A stretch of 64,000 bases of DNA from a bacterium (GTDB taxonomy: Bacteria; SZUA-182; SZUA-191; JAJRXT01), in contig JAJRXT010000099.1 in the NCBI GenBank assembly GCA_024276125.1, positions 1 through 64,000 on the forward strand. The letters are read 5' to 3'. The first letter of the stretch is position 1; each line of letters begins with the position of its first letter. This document shows positions 1 through 9,639 of the stretch, in pieces. A program made the translations under genes and the position numbers. The notes beneath the pieces are model-generated. The model made no database searches, was not told where the DNA came from, and saw only the letters and a list, made by a program, of their open reading frames with translations.

Positions 1-3
1 ATA

Positions 4-463
4 CTATTTGTGTTTTCTGCCAAAAATAAAAATCACCCACATTCCTAATACTACAGCCATTATATATCCCAAAAGACCAAACATTGATATATCATGCCAT
101 AATGGTTTAATTTTGGCGTGGATCACCAAAGAACCGCCGACTGCCAGTCCGGCAGATATAATCCCTAAGGCAATACAGGCCGCCAAGCTGTCAAGCCGTT
201 TGTAGAATCCCTCCAAATCGGTTATAGCAATCCTCATGGTCATTTTTTGTTCTTCTATAAGCGATAGGATTTTTGCAGTCTGCCTAGGTAAAGCCTGAAT
301 AAGCCCTGACATAGATTATAAAATTTTCCGGATGGCGGGTCTGCATGAAAAAAAGCGTCTGAAAACATTTGTTTTAAGGTAAGCGCTAAAAGATTAGCGG
401 AAATTTTTTTCAGATCATGTTCGTTCTTTTTAAGCTGTGCAACCTCGCCTATGGGAATACCTA
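4..463 (-). pseudogene. ubiB/aarF-family kinase remnant with internal deletion
   Basis: Two pieces of an ABC1/UbiB-type atypical kinase lie head to tail on the minus strand. The upstream piece (about 463 to 324) carries a line resembling the family's 'GFFHADPHPGN' nucleotide-binding motif, here seen as FFHADPPSGK. The downstream piece (312 to 4) is the family's typical C-terminus: a basic helix followed by two membrane segments and a short basic tail. More than a hundred codons that normally separate them are missing and the two pieces are in different frames. A half copy of the GTCATTCTGA palindrome family (469..508) abuts the 5' break. UbiB proteins support quinone synthesis or membrane lipid homeostasis, but this copy is unlikely to work. 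The C-terminal piece alone could still be translated as a two-helix membrane peptide. Confidence 0.75.
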
Positions 464-878
464 CTATGCAGATTCTTCGCTCGGTTTGCGCCTCCCTCAG
501 AATGACAGTTATAAAAAGTCTTATGTTATCGGCATGTCCCATGCCAAACATGCTAGTATGTAGCCGCGGATTTAAAAACCCGCTATTTTAGCCGACCTAA
601 AGGTCGGCAGCTACAGCGTATATTCCTACAGCGTATGTTTCATTAAAATGTATACATTTTATTTTGTCATTCTGAGGCCGAAGGCCGAAGAATCTGCTCG
701 CATACGCAGGCAGATTCTTCGCTTCGCTTCAGAATGACAACACTTAAACCCATCTATGTTTCGGCATGTCCCATGCGGAAACATGATTGCTCACCGCAGG
801 TGTGTTTCGGGGTGAGATACCCCGAAACATAAAAACATAAACAGTTGCACATAATTTAAACCAATGACTTCACCAGTT
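464..878. repeat. Repeat-filled intergenic stretch
   Basis: No gene is visible. It holds a half copy of the GTCATTCTGA family (469..508), a GCCGACCTAAAGGTCGGC-type palindrome near 590..610, a full GTCATTCTGA copy at 666..738 whose two ends are inverted, and several short TGTTTCGGGGTG...CACCCCGAAACA-type palindromes between about 765 and 830. Confidence 0.8.
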
Positions 879-3410
879 TTACTCTATAACCACAAACCCG
901 CCCAAAACAGCGCGGTCAACCAAGACGCTGCCATCAGCCAGCATGGTTATAACGCGAATTATGCCGTCGCCTAAGGCCGCATTCGGCGGTATGGATGCGC
1001 TTAGTGAAACATAATAATCGCCGGGCGCATAATCCTTATAAAGCAATTTGCCCAATAAGGTATTTTTACCGGCGGAATCCGTTAGAAAATAGCGTACCTG
1101 CAAATCATAAAGACCGCCGGAGGCGCCGTCTATGCGAATACCTGATTTAAGCTCTATAGTATCATTGGGAGCAAAGGCAAAATCCCAGTTACCGCCGGCA
1201 TCTTCAGTATAGAATTGTTTAATGCCAAGCTTACCCGGGGGTATATATGATTCGCTGATTTTTACCACAAAGCCATCAGCTCCGCCGGCGTTTCTGGCTT
1301 GTATGGGATTTTGCGTAGGGAAATCAGCAGAGCGAGTCCTGCCGGTTAAATATATATTAGCGGTATTATCTACAGCAATTGCATGACCTTCATCATCACG
1401 CCTGCCCCCTAAATAACTGGAAAAATCAATAGCGCTGCCTGCCGGCTCTATTTTGATTACAAACGCATCATAATATCCCCCGATAACTGCCTGAATTGCA
1501 TTTACGGTTGGAAAATCGGCAGACGAGGTAATTCCGGTTACATAGGCAGCGCCTGTATTATCAACTGCAATAGCCGCCGCCCAGTCACTGTCGCCGGCGC
1601 CCAAATAAGTAGAGTATGAAACAGCGGAACCTGCGGGATTTATTTTGGTTACGAATCCATCATCATATCCCCCGCCGAAAGCGCCTTGAATTGGATTTAG
1701 CGTAGGAAAATCGATAGAGCGGGTCTGTCCGGCTACATATGCAGCGCCAGTATTATCAACTGCAATACCGGCAGCCCAATCGCTATTACCGCCGCCCAGA
1801 TATGTAGAGTAGGTAATGGCGGCGCCTGCGGGATTTATTTTGGTGACAAATGCGTCATCAGTCCCGCCAAAAGTACCCTGAATGGGGTTTTGAGTAGGAA
1901 AATCAGTAGATTGCGTATATCCGGTTATATATGCTGCGCCAGTATTATCAACTGCAACACCGGCGGCGCCGTCAGCGCCGCTTCCTCCCAAAAAGGTGGA
2001 GTAGGCAATTGCAAAACCAACAGTATCTATTTTAGTTATAAACGCATCATAATATCCGCCGCCGTAAACCGGCTGTATGGCGGATAAGGTAGGAAAGTCA
2101 GTTGAAAGTGTATATCCGGTTACATATACGGCGCCGCTTGCATCTAATGCCATTGCATAACCTTCGTCGCTGTCAGTACCTCCCAAGTAAGTTGAAAATA
2201 AAACAGCAGAACCGGACGAATTTATTTTAGTCACAAATACATCCCAATATCCGCCGCTATGAGTTGCCTGAATAGGATTTACCATCGGAAAATCAGTATA
2301 AGCAGTGCGTCCGGTTATATATACTCTACCGGTATTATCAACCGCAACAGCCTCGCCCCCGTCACTCTCACTTCCGCCGAAGTAGGTGGAATAGGCGATA
2401 GCAGAACCGGAGGGGTCAATCTTGGTGATAAAAGCATCATAATAGCCGGTATTGGCTGCCTGAATTGGATTTACAGTAGGAAAATCAGTGGAATAAGTAG
2501 AGCCGACTATATATGCGGCTCCAGTTGCATCTACGGCAATACCGCTGCCCCAGTCAGCGCTGGCGCCGCCCAGATAGGTAGAATAAGAAAGTACCGGGTC
2601 TATTATAAGCGGGTATTGCCTATTGTATGCAGCTACTTCAAAACTGTAGAAAAAATCGCTTCCCTGCTTAGTCCCCACGACAAATCTACCCTCAATTTGC
2701 TGTTTTTTTCCATTAATCACTTGATAAATATAGGGACTTTTTTGAAGGATACTACCTTGAGACAAAACAATCTCCAAATTACCTTCATGAGTAGTCTTTA
2801 GAGCAGTAATCCCTTCATAACCAAATTTTATTTTAGATAAATCGGCTTTCGGGGCAACAATAACATCATATTCCAATTGTTGGTTATTCCCGTAAAATCT
2901 AATATCCACGCCGGGATATATGTTTTTATATCTAAGCGCTTTATAGGTGGGAATGTTGGTTTTCCATTTGCTCTTGTCATTACCGATTAAATAATTAACC
3001 TTACCTGCCTGCATATCTTCTGCAATTATTTTTGGATTTTTGTTAGAGTTAAGCGCCATAAGTTTTATTACTTCGCTTTTAATGCCAACTTGTTTCTTTT
3101 TGGTTAATCTTTTCGGTCTATCCTTGGTTTGATTCGATAATTTATCTTTTTTAGTTAAACTTAAATAAATACCTTCTTCAGTAAAAAATGTAGCATGCCC
3201 GCTTGCTTTTTCGTAATATTTCACATCTTTGTCTAATTGGCCCTCGTTTTTGATAAAATACAGCGGTAATTTTCCATATGTCTCCTGCATTTGGGCATTA
3301 GCGGCTGAATCTACCCCTGTCTTTTTTTCTGCCCAAGCCGGAGTTGTAAAACAGCTCACTACAAACAACACCAAAACAGCTAAACTAGCCGAAAACCATT
3401 TCTTTTTCAC
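879..3410 (-). CDS. SBBP-repeat beta-propeller secreted protein
   Basis: The 843-residue product starts at GTG behind an AGGAGAG ribosome site and has a clear signal peptide (residues 1-27, ending in an AWA-type cleavage site). Residues about 40-270 form the N-terminal domain usually found ahead of SBBP propellers. Residues about 275-720 contain eight copies of an approximately 55-residue repeat (YSTYLGG ... IAVDNTGAAYVTG ... DFPTxNPIQ ... DAFVTKI), the PF06739 beta-propeller unit. A C-terminal beta-rich domain follows, resembling those that end large secreted proteins. Export to the periplasm or surface is expected; the ligand and role are not known. It stands alone on its strand between repeats. 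Confidence 0.9.
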   Translation of the reverse strand: MKKKWFSASLAVLVLFVVSCFTTPAWAEKKTGVDSAANAQMQETYGKLPLYFIKNEGQLDKDVKYYEKASGHATFFTEEGIYLSLTKKDKLSNQTKDRPKRLTKKKQVGIKSEVIKLMALNSNKNPKIIAEDMQAGKVNYLIGNDKSKWKTNIPTYKALRYKNIYPGVDIRFYGNNQQLEYDVIVAPKADLSKIKFGYEGITALKTTHEGNLEIVLSQGSILQKSPYIYQVINGKKQQIEGRFVVGTKQGSDFFYSFEVAAYNRQYPLIIDPVLSYSTYLGGASADWGSGIAVDATGAAYIVGSTYSTDFPTVNPIQAANTGYYDAFITKIDPSGSAIAYSTYFGGSESDGGEAVAVDNTGRVYITGRTAYTDFPMVNPIQATHSGGYWDVFVTKINSSGSAVLFSTYLGGTDSDEGYAMALDASGAVYVTGYTLSTDFPTLSAIQPVYGGGYYDAFITKIDTVGFAIAYSTFLGGSGADGAAGVAVDNTGAAYITGYTQSTDFPTQNPIQGTFGGTDDAFVTKINPAGAAITYSTYLGGGNSDWAAGIAVDNTGAAYVAGQTRSIDFPTLNPIQGAFGGGYDDGFVTKINPAGSAVSYSTYLGAGDSDWAAAIAVDNTGAAYVTGITSSADFPTVNAIQAVIGGYYDAFVIKIEPAGSAIDFSSYLGGRRDDEGHAIAVDNTANIYLTGRTRSADFPTQNPIQARNAGGADGFVVKISESYIPPGKLGIKQFYTEDAGGNWDFAFAPNDTIELKSGIRIDGASGGLYDLQVRYFLTDSAGKNTLLGKLLYKDYAPGDYYVSLSASIPPNAALGDGIIRVITMLADGSVLVDRAVLGGFVVIE

Positions 3411-3706
3411 AACAATCCTCTCCTATATTGGCGGTTATACTAAATTAGCCCTGCCGACCAGGTTTCGTAAGTCTTTGGGTTTATTTGCGTCGTCATTCTT
3501 AAAAGCAAATAATCTACTTAACCTTAAATTTGTTGAACTTATTAACCCGTCCCATGGCCGACCTAAAGGTCGGCATCTACTGTAGGTTATGTTTCGGGAT
3601 GTCTCATCCCGAAACACCTGCCTCAAGTAATTAGTTTCAGGGTGAAGACATCCCAATAAGTCATACCAAACAGCAAATAAGCTACCCCGAATCCACCACA
3701 CCTATA
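3411..3706. repeat. Short palindromes between genes
   Basis: Contains a GCCGACCTAAAGGTCGGC palindrome (about 3557..3575) and a TTTCGGGATGTCTCATCCCGAAACA palindrome arm pair (about 3590..3616), then a fragment of the 'gggtggatt ... ccaccacgcc' element. No gene is seen. Confidence 0.6.
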
Positions 3707-6121
3707 CTAATTAAATGATGTCAAATCAGACTTATCGGGACACAGCCAGGCCTCTTCGCCGCTTAACTGCATAAATTTCTTGTTTTTAATTCCCATTATA
3801 AACAGTTTTTTTTGTGAATCCCCGTTTTCCGTAAAATTGGTTTCCCCTGAAACACCGGGAAAATCTTTTATATCCAGGAGATATTCTCTAAACTCTTCCC
3901 GCGATACAGGGTTTTGATTTAGAGCCTGAATAAAAATTTGAGCGGCATCATAAGCCTGGGCTGCCAACAGGTTGGGTTTTTCCCAATAATAGTCATTAAA
4001 TTCAGTAATAAAGTTCTGCACTAACGGGTCCGGGCTGCCGTCATAAAATCCAATCGGAAATATAGCTTCTTCTATGAAGTTGCTCCCTTCCTTAATCAAT
4101 TGCGGAGAATGCCAGCCATTGGTACCCAACAAAACAATTTTTGGGAACCGGTTTTTGTCTTTCTTTTCCGGTTTAATAATATCCTGCTCCCATGGAGTCC
4201 TTTTAATCGGTATAATCGCAGGCGGCAGGCCGCTGCCGCTGCCGCCCTGCATCCACCATTCACTGCCGGTTTCTTGTTTTAATTCCGCCTGTAATCTCTG
4301 TTGTAACTCTTCTTTTTCGCGTTTACTCTCACCCTCATCCAATAATACGTCGGGGTTTAATTCTTCCGGTAATTCATTAGATGTATAAAAACTAAGCTGC
4401 GGCACGATAAGCGCTACTTTATCTGCATAATCAGGAATAAAAATAACCTCCGGCTCCAATTCATTCAGATAATTAGCCTGCGCTCTAAAATCGGTCTCTC
4501 CGTCTTCATAATTGGCGACCCCCAATAGATTACCGCCAAGTTCCGCTACCGATGGGATAAAAATATCCTTAAATTCCCTGCCGTAAGAATTCTTCGGATA
4601 TAATACGGCAAATTCCTTTTTGCACATTTTTTCTATGGAAAACTGGATAATCGTTTTGACCTGTTGGGCGCTGGTAATACAGTTTCTAAAAACATAATCC
4701 CCTAATTCAGGGATTCCCTTAGCGCTGGCTGTAGGGCTTAGCATAGGGGTTTGCAATTGATTCGCCCATTTAGCGGCTACTTTTGCAGATTTACTTAGTA
4801 CCGGACCTATAACGCCTATGACTTTATTTTGTTCCGTCAGTTCCTGCATAGCCTTAGCCGCCAGATAGGGTTTCCCCTTGGAATCCTTAACTACTAAAGA
4901 AAGTTTTATCTCTCGCCTTATATTTTCTTGTTCAATAGCAAATTGTACCCCCTTTAACACCATATTACCGAAAACGGAAAACCTGCCGGTAAGCGGAATG
5001 ATCAGACCTATATTACTCATCTTTATCATGCTGATATTTTTTACTTTTTCCATAAGTTCCGTTGCTTCCATGTAGCGTGAGTGTTGTGGGAAATCCTCGA
5101 AAAAATCCTCCAATAAACTTTCAGCCTGACTATAATCATTTTGCTTGATAGTCATTCGGACAAGTTTTAAGATAGCCTCGCCTGCCGGAAACTTGTGTGC
5201 ATAGCGTTTTTTTACAGCGCTAAGCTGCTCGTAATTAAATCGTTCACCTATCAGCTCTTTAATCATATCTTCGATTTCTTTTTTGCTAAATATAATCCGA
5301 TCAATATTATCTGCCGGTAAATCCTGCCGGACGGCAATTAGTTTTTCCCAAGCCAGCCAGTAGTGTCCTTTTAGATTGGCGATATTGCCCAGCATAAGCT
5401 TTATGTTCAGCTTTTCGGTAGGTGTAAGCAAATCATCGTTTATTCTGTACAGATTATCCCAAGCCAGTTGATATTTTTTTTGATAAAAGGCCGCCAGGGC
5501 AAAGCCGTAAGTCACCTCCGGCGATAGATTAGAACTTGGATATTCCTCTTTTATCAGCTTAAAATAAACAAAGGAGTTATTATAATCATTAAGCTGCTGG
5601 AACGATTTGGCTATCATAAAGTATAACTCAACCGACTTACGCCGGGGGTATTTATTTAATAAATTTTTTAATGTATTAAGTGTAAGCTGATAATTCTGTA
5701 AATTATAATAACAGGTACCAATTAGCTGTAATGCCTGTGCTTCCTGTTTATGGTTGTGGAACAAAAGCAGAAATTCCTCCAGCTCTTTTCTGGCGCGAGC
5801 ATATTTTTTTTGTTTTAATAAAATTTGACCTTTTCGCAGGTATGCCGTAGGGCTATTTATATCGTCAGGGTATGATCTTGCGAATGTTTCATATGCGGCC
5901 AGCGCCTTATCATAGCGTTTTTTTTGGTATAGTCTTTCTGCTTTGGCAAATTCAAAAGCCGGATTTTTTTCTTTAGCCTCAGTTGCTACTGATATTTCTT
6001 TGGGAATACATCCAAAGGCAAAAATTAGAATTGATAAAATTAAAATCTGTAAAACAGACGCTCCTGCTCGTAAGCTAATATAATTAATAAGGTTTTCGGG
6101 GGTTTTATATGTTTTTTCCAA
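3707..6121 (-). CDS. Lipoprotein with TPR array and periplasmic-binding domain (LpoA/LppC-like or receptor ligand-binding type)
   Basis: The 804-residue product starts at TTG with an AGGAAAA site. Residues about 21-38 form a lipoprotein signal ending in a lipobox-like LIFAFGC. Residues about 50-330 are tetratricopeptide-like helical repeats (AERLYQKKRYDKALAAYETF and similar). Residues about 365-800 match the receptor family ligand-binding / periplasmic-binding-protein fold (IGLIIPLTGRFSVFGNMVLKG near the start, then VIGPVLSKSA). TPR plus this fold is the architecture of LpoA/LppC, the outer-membrane activator of PBP1a, and also of some branched-chain amino-acid receptor relatives. A low-complexity insert with acidic and Gln-rich sequence lies near residues 575-625. 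Exact function is inferred only. Confidence 0.8.
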   Translation of the reverse strand: MEKTYKTPENLINYISLRAGASVLQILILSILIFAFGCIPKEISVATEAKEKNPAFEFAKAERLYQKKRYDKALAAYETFARSYPDDINSPTAYLRKGQILLKQKKYARARKELEEFLLLFHNHKQEAQALQLIGTCYYNLQNYQLTLNTLKNLLNKYPRRKSVELYFMIAKSFQQLNDYNNSFVYFKLIKEEYPSSNLSPEVTYGFALAAFYQKKYQLAWDNLYRINDDLLTPTEKLNIKLMLGNIANLKGHYWLAWEKLIAVRQDLPADNIDRIIFSKKEIEDMIKELIGERFNYEQLSAVKKRYAHKFPAGEAILKLVRMTIKQNDYSQAESLLEDFFEDFPQHSRYMEATELMEKVKNISMIKMSNIGLIIPLTGRFSVFGNMVLKGVQFAIEQENIRREIKLSLVVKDSKGKPYLAAKAMQELTEQNKVIGVIGPVLSKSAKVAAKWANQLQTPMLSPTASAKGIPELGDYVFRNCITSAQQVKTIIQFSIEKMCKKEFAVLYPKNSYGREFKDIFIPSVAELGGNLLGVANYEDGETDFRAQANYLNELEPEVIFIPDYADKVALIVPQLSFYTSNELPEELNPDVLLDEGESKREKEELQQRLQAELKQETGSEWWMQGGSGSGLPPAIIPIKRTPWEQDIIKPEKKDKNRFPKIVLLGTNGWHSPQLIKEGSNFIEEAIFPIGFYDGSPDPLVQNFITEFNDYYWEKPNLLAAQAYDAAQIFIQALNQNPVSREEFREYLLDIKDFPGVSGETNFTENGDSQKKLFIMGIKNKKFMQLSGEEAWLCPDKSDLTSFN

Positions 6122-6139
6122 TATGATTTTTCCTAAGTT

Positions 6140-6658
6140 ACTTACTCATGTTATGCAAAAAAATAATAAACTTGCCGCAGGGGGGGGATTAAGGGGTTTG
6201 ATATAACAGGTATTCATTATAAACTTATGTTACGCACTAAAAAGTAAGAATATCTTAAAATGACAAAATCCAAATGTCAAAAAGAAGACTTATCCCCATT
6301 TTTGTGTAGTCATCCCTAAAGACCTGGCTGCGGGCTTTGTGGTGTCAGATTTAAGAATCGGGCGGTTAAGTTCAAAATGAGACGGTTTTGGCATTTACTT
6401 GACATTTGAGCTTTGTAATTTGACATTTTACAAGCTATGTTAGTCTATCTTTATTTTGTGCGTAAGGTGAGTTATAAATTAAAAAAGATAATAAAATTAT
6501 ATAATAATTACCCCTAATCCACATATAAACTAATACTAAGTTGGCGGTTCCGCAATACTCAAAGAAAGAATGTAAGCCCAACATAATATACTTTAGGCTC
6601 TTTTGTAAAATGGGCTTGATCCACCCCGCATTTAAAAACAAGCTTTGCGTAAGGTGAG
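6140..6658. repeat. Family D inverted-repeat element, interrupted
   Basis: Its left end CTCATGTTATGCAAAA and right end TTTGCGTAAGGTGAG are imperfect inverted repeats matching those of the elements at 26727 and 11292. The interior shows the family's marks: 'gggattaagggg' at the left and 'gggcttgatccacc' at the right. No transposase gene is present, so it is a miniature non-autonomous element. It is split by another element at 6224..6471. Confidence 0.7.
6224..6471. mobile_element. Miniature inverted-repeat element nested in family D, with target duplication
   Basis: This 248-bp insert has imperfect terminal inverted repeats (CTTATGTTACGCACTAAAA on the left, complement CTCACCTTACGCACAAAAT on the right). 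It is flanked on both sides by the same 7 bases TTATAAA (6217..6223 and 6472..6478), as expected of a target-site duplication. It has no coding capacity, so it must have been moved in trans. Confidence 0.7.
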
Positions 6659-7023
6659 CCTTTTAATATTTATAAAATTAAGTTTACCTCGTTTGAACTA
6701 TAGTTATTCTGGACAAGCTTTACAGGTTACAGAAAGAATAGCAGGTTAACCCTTTTTTTTCAAGCTTGGGCGCTTGTTAAGAAGAAGTTATTTTCCGGTA
6801 CAAAAATGCCTTATTAGGATATAGAGTTTATTTTTAAAGCCGATTATTTTTACGCACCCCGACAATGCTAACACTGATACTGCATGTAGCGTGCCAAATT
6901 TTATGGCGTCCGCATATAGCGTAACGCTGATTTTGTTTGTTTTTTTATAAAATTATAATTCTAACTTCTTAATTTATTGAGGAATTTGCCAATAGATTGT
7001 ATCCGGCAATGGGTTAATAATAC
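6659..7023. other. Intergenic, no gene seen
   Basis: AT-rich sequence between the family D element and the promoter of the first tRNA. I see no reading frame with a plausible start and no further repeat. Confidence 0.5.
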
Positions 7024-7052
7024 TTGACAGAATAAGCCAAAGATGTTATATA
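7024..7052 (+). promoter_or_regulatory. Sigma-70-type promoter for the tRNA cluster
   Basis: TTGACA (7024..7029) and TATATA (7047..7052) are separated by 17 bases. The -10 box ends 36 bases before the first base of the tRNA-Arg gene. Confidence 0.7.
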
Positions 7053-7088
7053 ACAAATGCTGTTGGATAGGACAGAGTATATAATTTT

Positions 7089-7165
<77 letters not shown>

Positions 7166-7687
7166 GCTTAATTTGCTTTACAAAACAGGGCGCTAGTTGT
7201 TTTTTATATAAGTGGTTAATCTATTCACTCATATTATGCAACAAAGATTTAAAATTATATAGAATGATAAATTTCAAAGCTAAAATGCCAAATGAATAAC
7301 AAAACAGTTTTTTTTATGCGGTACCTGATTTTCAAAGTCAATGTCTGATTAACTCACCGGATATTTTAATAATTTGCCAATTAGAAAATACGGTTTGATT
7401 TTCCAACTATTATTTTGACACTTGATTTTTTTTTTGCGTAATATGACATATTCATAAAAGTTTGTTTTGGGTTTTAAATATCCAAATAATTTAATTAAAG
7501 TAACAATTTTATCCGTTTTTTTCTGCTTGACATATAATTCAATCCATTTTAACCTATTGCACATACAGTACGAATTCGCGGCGCTAGATCTTCAAATCTG
7601 CACTGTATTAAAGTTTTAATACAGTGTTGGTTAAAAAATCTGCTGCCGCAAAGAAAAAAATGTGATTTCCTGATATTATAAGTTTAT
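7166..7687. other. Intergenic between tRNA genes
   Basis: AT-rich. I do not support any gene here: the only minus-strand reading frame of note (about 7349..7564) has no convincing ribosome site and a composition like translated spacer. A weak TTATGCAA motif near 7233 resembles a family D end. Confidence 0.5.
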
Positions 7688-7765
7688 GGTGGGCGTAGCT
7701 CAGTTTGGTAGAGCTCTGGATTGTGGCTCCAGCGGCCGAGGGTTCAAGTCCCTTCGCTCACCCCA
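7688..7765 (+). tRNA. tRNA-His (anticodon GTG)
   Basis: A cloverleaf with anticodon loop TTGTGGC (anticodon GTG). It has the extra G at position -1 opposite C73 that is diagnostic of tRNA-His, and encoded CCA. Confidence 0.96.
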
Positions 7766-7772
7766 TATTTAT

Positions 7773-7849
7773 GCGCCCGTAGCTCAGTTGGATAGAGCGA
7801 CGGACTTCGAATCCGTAGGCCGTAGGTTCGAGCCCTACCGGGCGTACCA
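7773..7849 (+). tRNA. tRNA-Arg (anticodon TCG)
   Basis: A 77-base cloverleaf with anticodon loop CTTCGAA (anticodon TCG, reads CGA/CGN) and encoded CCA. It starts 7 bases after tRNA-His and probably shares its transcript. Confidence 0.96.
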
Positions 7850-7866
7850 AGAAATGAGATAAGACT

Positions 7867-8343
7867 ATGTCGCAAAACTCAGCAGCTAAACCAGATGCAG
7901 ATATTGTTGAACAATTAGTTCACAAATTAGGCATCAGCCCTAAAAAGGCTTGCCTTGCAGTAAATACCGTCTATCGGAATATTGGTAAAACTTTGATTCA
8001 TGATGCCGATGAAATAAGAGATGCCGCTTGCGCTGATCTTTCTTCTGATGAGTCCATGCAGAACAAGAATACTGCCGAAGCAGTAATGATACACATATCC
8101 TCTCGAAAGATACCAGTCTCCGGCGCCGCTCAAAACTTGGAAATAATTGACGAACAGGAAACGATTTCAGAAGCAGATTTAGAAGAATTGGTCGATTGTT
8201 TTAAAGAATGTGCTGGTGAGATAAAGAAGAAATTAGCAGTAACTAATCAAAAACTGGATATCTTAATTAAAGATAGAGAAGAATTCTGGCAAGAAATTGA
8301 GAAAATAGATAAAGAAATAGATAAATATGCCCATAATAGATAA
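7867..8343 (+). CDS. Hypothetical coiled-coil protein in the tRNA cluster
   Basis: 158 residues, not recognised. The first 50 residues (IVEQLVHKLGISPKKACLAV) look like a small helical, perhaps winged-helix or helix-turn-helix, region. Residues about 95-158 are charged heptad-like helix rich in Glu and Lys. It begins 17 bases after tRNA-Arg(TCG) and its last 17 bases overlap the next gene, so the two are translated as a pair. Its position between tRNA genes suggests cotranscription with them or a past insertion; nothing indicates function. Confidence 0.65.
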   Translation: MSQNSAAKPDADIVEQLVHKLGISPKKACLAVNTVYRNIGKTLIHDADEIRDAACADLSSDESMQNKNTAEAVMIHISSRKIPVSGAAQNLEIIDEQETISEADLEELVDCFKECAGEIKKKLAVTNQKLDILIKDREEFWQEIEKIDKEIDKYAHNR

Positions 8344-8620
8344 ATTTAAAGCAGAGTTAAGAAGCTTGGTATCAATAAGTATGGGAGAGGAAATAACCAG
8401 CATAAACACCAAGCTTGATTCGGTCATCACTGAAAACAACAAACTAACAAATAAGATTAATAAAATAGAGAATGATGAACTGGAAATATTCCAGAGATTA
8501 AGCGAGTTGGAAGGACGGTTTGATAATCTAGCTAGTGAAACATGGCTAAAGGTAGAAAACCAAATACTAAAAACAAACCTAAAAAAAACTACTGGAATAA
8601 AACCGGATAAATTGGTTTAA
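8327..8620 (+). CDS. Hypothetical short coiled-coil protein
   Basis: 97 residues, almost wholly predicted helix. Residues 20-75 show Asn/Lys/Glu-rich heptads (ITENNKLTNKINKIENDELE). It overlaps the preceding coiled-coil gene by 17 bases and ends 12 bases before tRNA-Lys. Hetero-oligomerisation with its neighbour is a reasonable inference from overlap plus shared coil character. No family recognised. Confidence 0.6.
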   Translation: MPIIDKFKAELRSLVSISMGEEITSINTKLDSVITENNKLTNKINKIENDELEIFQRLSELEGRFDNLASETWLKVENQILKTNLKKTTGIKPDKLV

Positions 8621-8632
8621 TATAAAGCATAT

Positions 8633-8708
<76 letters not shown>

Positions 8709-8806
8709 TTATGTAGCCGCCGACCGAAAGATCGGCTATCGTTAGCGCTGGTCTTAAGGCCTTGTTTTGTATGTCTAACAGGCCGGCTTAAAAGCCGGCA
8801 GTTACA
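8709..8806. repeat. GCCGAC-type palindromes
   Basis: Two short palindromes of the 'gccgaccgaaagatcggc' and 'ggccggcttaaaagccggc' kind separate tRNA-Lys from tRNA-Leu. Relatives occur near 590, 3560, 31665, 43330 and 47480-47560. Confidence 0.6.
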
Positions 8807-8892
8807 GCGAGAGTGGCGGAATTGGCAGACGCGCAGGATTTAGGATCCTGTGGGGATAACCTGTGTGGGTTCAAGTCCCACCTCTCGCACCA
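8807..8892 (+). tRNA. tRNA-Leu (anticodon TAG)
   Basis: An 86-base class II tRNA with a long variable arm (TGGGGATAACCTGT), anticodon loop TTTAGGA (anticodon TAG, reads CUA) and encoded CCA. The anticodon reads a leucine codon and is not a stop suppressor. Confidence 0.96.
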
Positions 8893-8936
8893 ATATTAAT
8901 TATAATAATTATTTTGTATAAGCAGGGAGTAATTTG

Positions 8937-9542
8937 ATGAATTTAGTACCTATGGTAATAGAACAAACTGGCCGCGGCGAGCGGGCTTACGATATTTTCT
9001 CACGCCTATTAAAGGATCGTATTATATTTATCGGTTGTCCTATTGATGATGGAATTGCAAATCTGGTAATTGCTCAAATGCTGTTTTTAGAAGCGGAAGA
9101 CCCAGCCAAAGATGTGTATTTGTATGTCAACAGCCCGGGCGGAATAGTCAGTTCAGGTCTGGCCATATACGATACAATACAATATATTAAACCGGATGTT
9201 TCTACTATTTGTATAGGGCAGGCTGCCAGTATGGGAGCCCTATTATTGGCAGCCGGCGCTAATGGTAAACGCTTTGCTCTGCCTCATGCGCGGATTTTAA
9301 TACATCAGCCATTGGGCGGTTTTTCTGGACAAGCATCAGATATAGACATTCAGGCGCGTGAGATTTTGAAGATGCGTGAGATTTTGAATCAAATTTTAAC
9401 TAAACATACCGGCCAACCCAACGATAAAATTCAACTCGACACTGACCGTGATTTTTATATGTCGGCACAAGAGGCCAAAGAATATGGGATTGTTGATGAT
9501 CTCTTGGAAGAAGGGGACCGCTTTAAGCGAAAGCTCGCTTAA
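8937..9542 (+). CDS. clpP: ATP-dependent Clp protease proteolytic subunit ClpP
   Basis: The 201-residue product is the serine peptidase that forms the ClpXP degradation chamber in the cytoplasm. Catalytic Ser98 sits in GQAASMG and His123 in ARILIHQP, at the numbering usual for ClpP; the Asp lies in the later DTDRDFYMS segment. The ATG at 8937 is chosen over the TTG just before it because AGGGAG ends 7 bases upstream. It follows tRNA-Leu by 44 bases and is followed by clpX and lon, the common clpP-clpX-lon order; no trigger-factor gene precedes it. Confidence 0.96.
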   Translation: MNLVPMVIEQTGRGERAYDIFSRLLKDRIIFIGCPIDDGIANLVIAQMLFLEAEDPAKDVYLYVNSPGGIVSSGLAIYDTIQYIKPDVSTICIGQAASMGALLLAAGANGKRFALPHARILIHQPLGGFSGQASDIDIQAREILKMREILNQILTKHTGQPNDKIQLDTDRDFYMSAQEAKEYGIVDDLLEEGDRFKRKLA

Positions 9543-9639
9543 TCTTCTTTATCCATGAATTTTGGCAGAATTATACCAGACTTCTTATACCTTTTGTACT
9601 AGGTACAGCATCCATTTTATCTTGACTGGTTAATATCTT

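Noticed and set aside
1890-2801. Plus-strand frames inside the SBBP protein
   Set aside because: They are antisense images of the repeated propeller codons.
7349-7564. Minus-strand 71-codon frame between tRNA genes
   Set aside because: No ribosome site, no family resemblance and a composition like spacer.
8807-8892. Anticodon TAG tRNA as a UAG suppressor
   Set aside because: An anticodon written TAG reads CUA (leucine); a UAG suppressor would read CTA.
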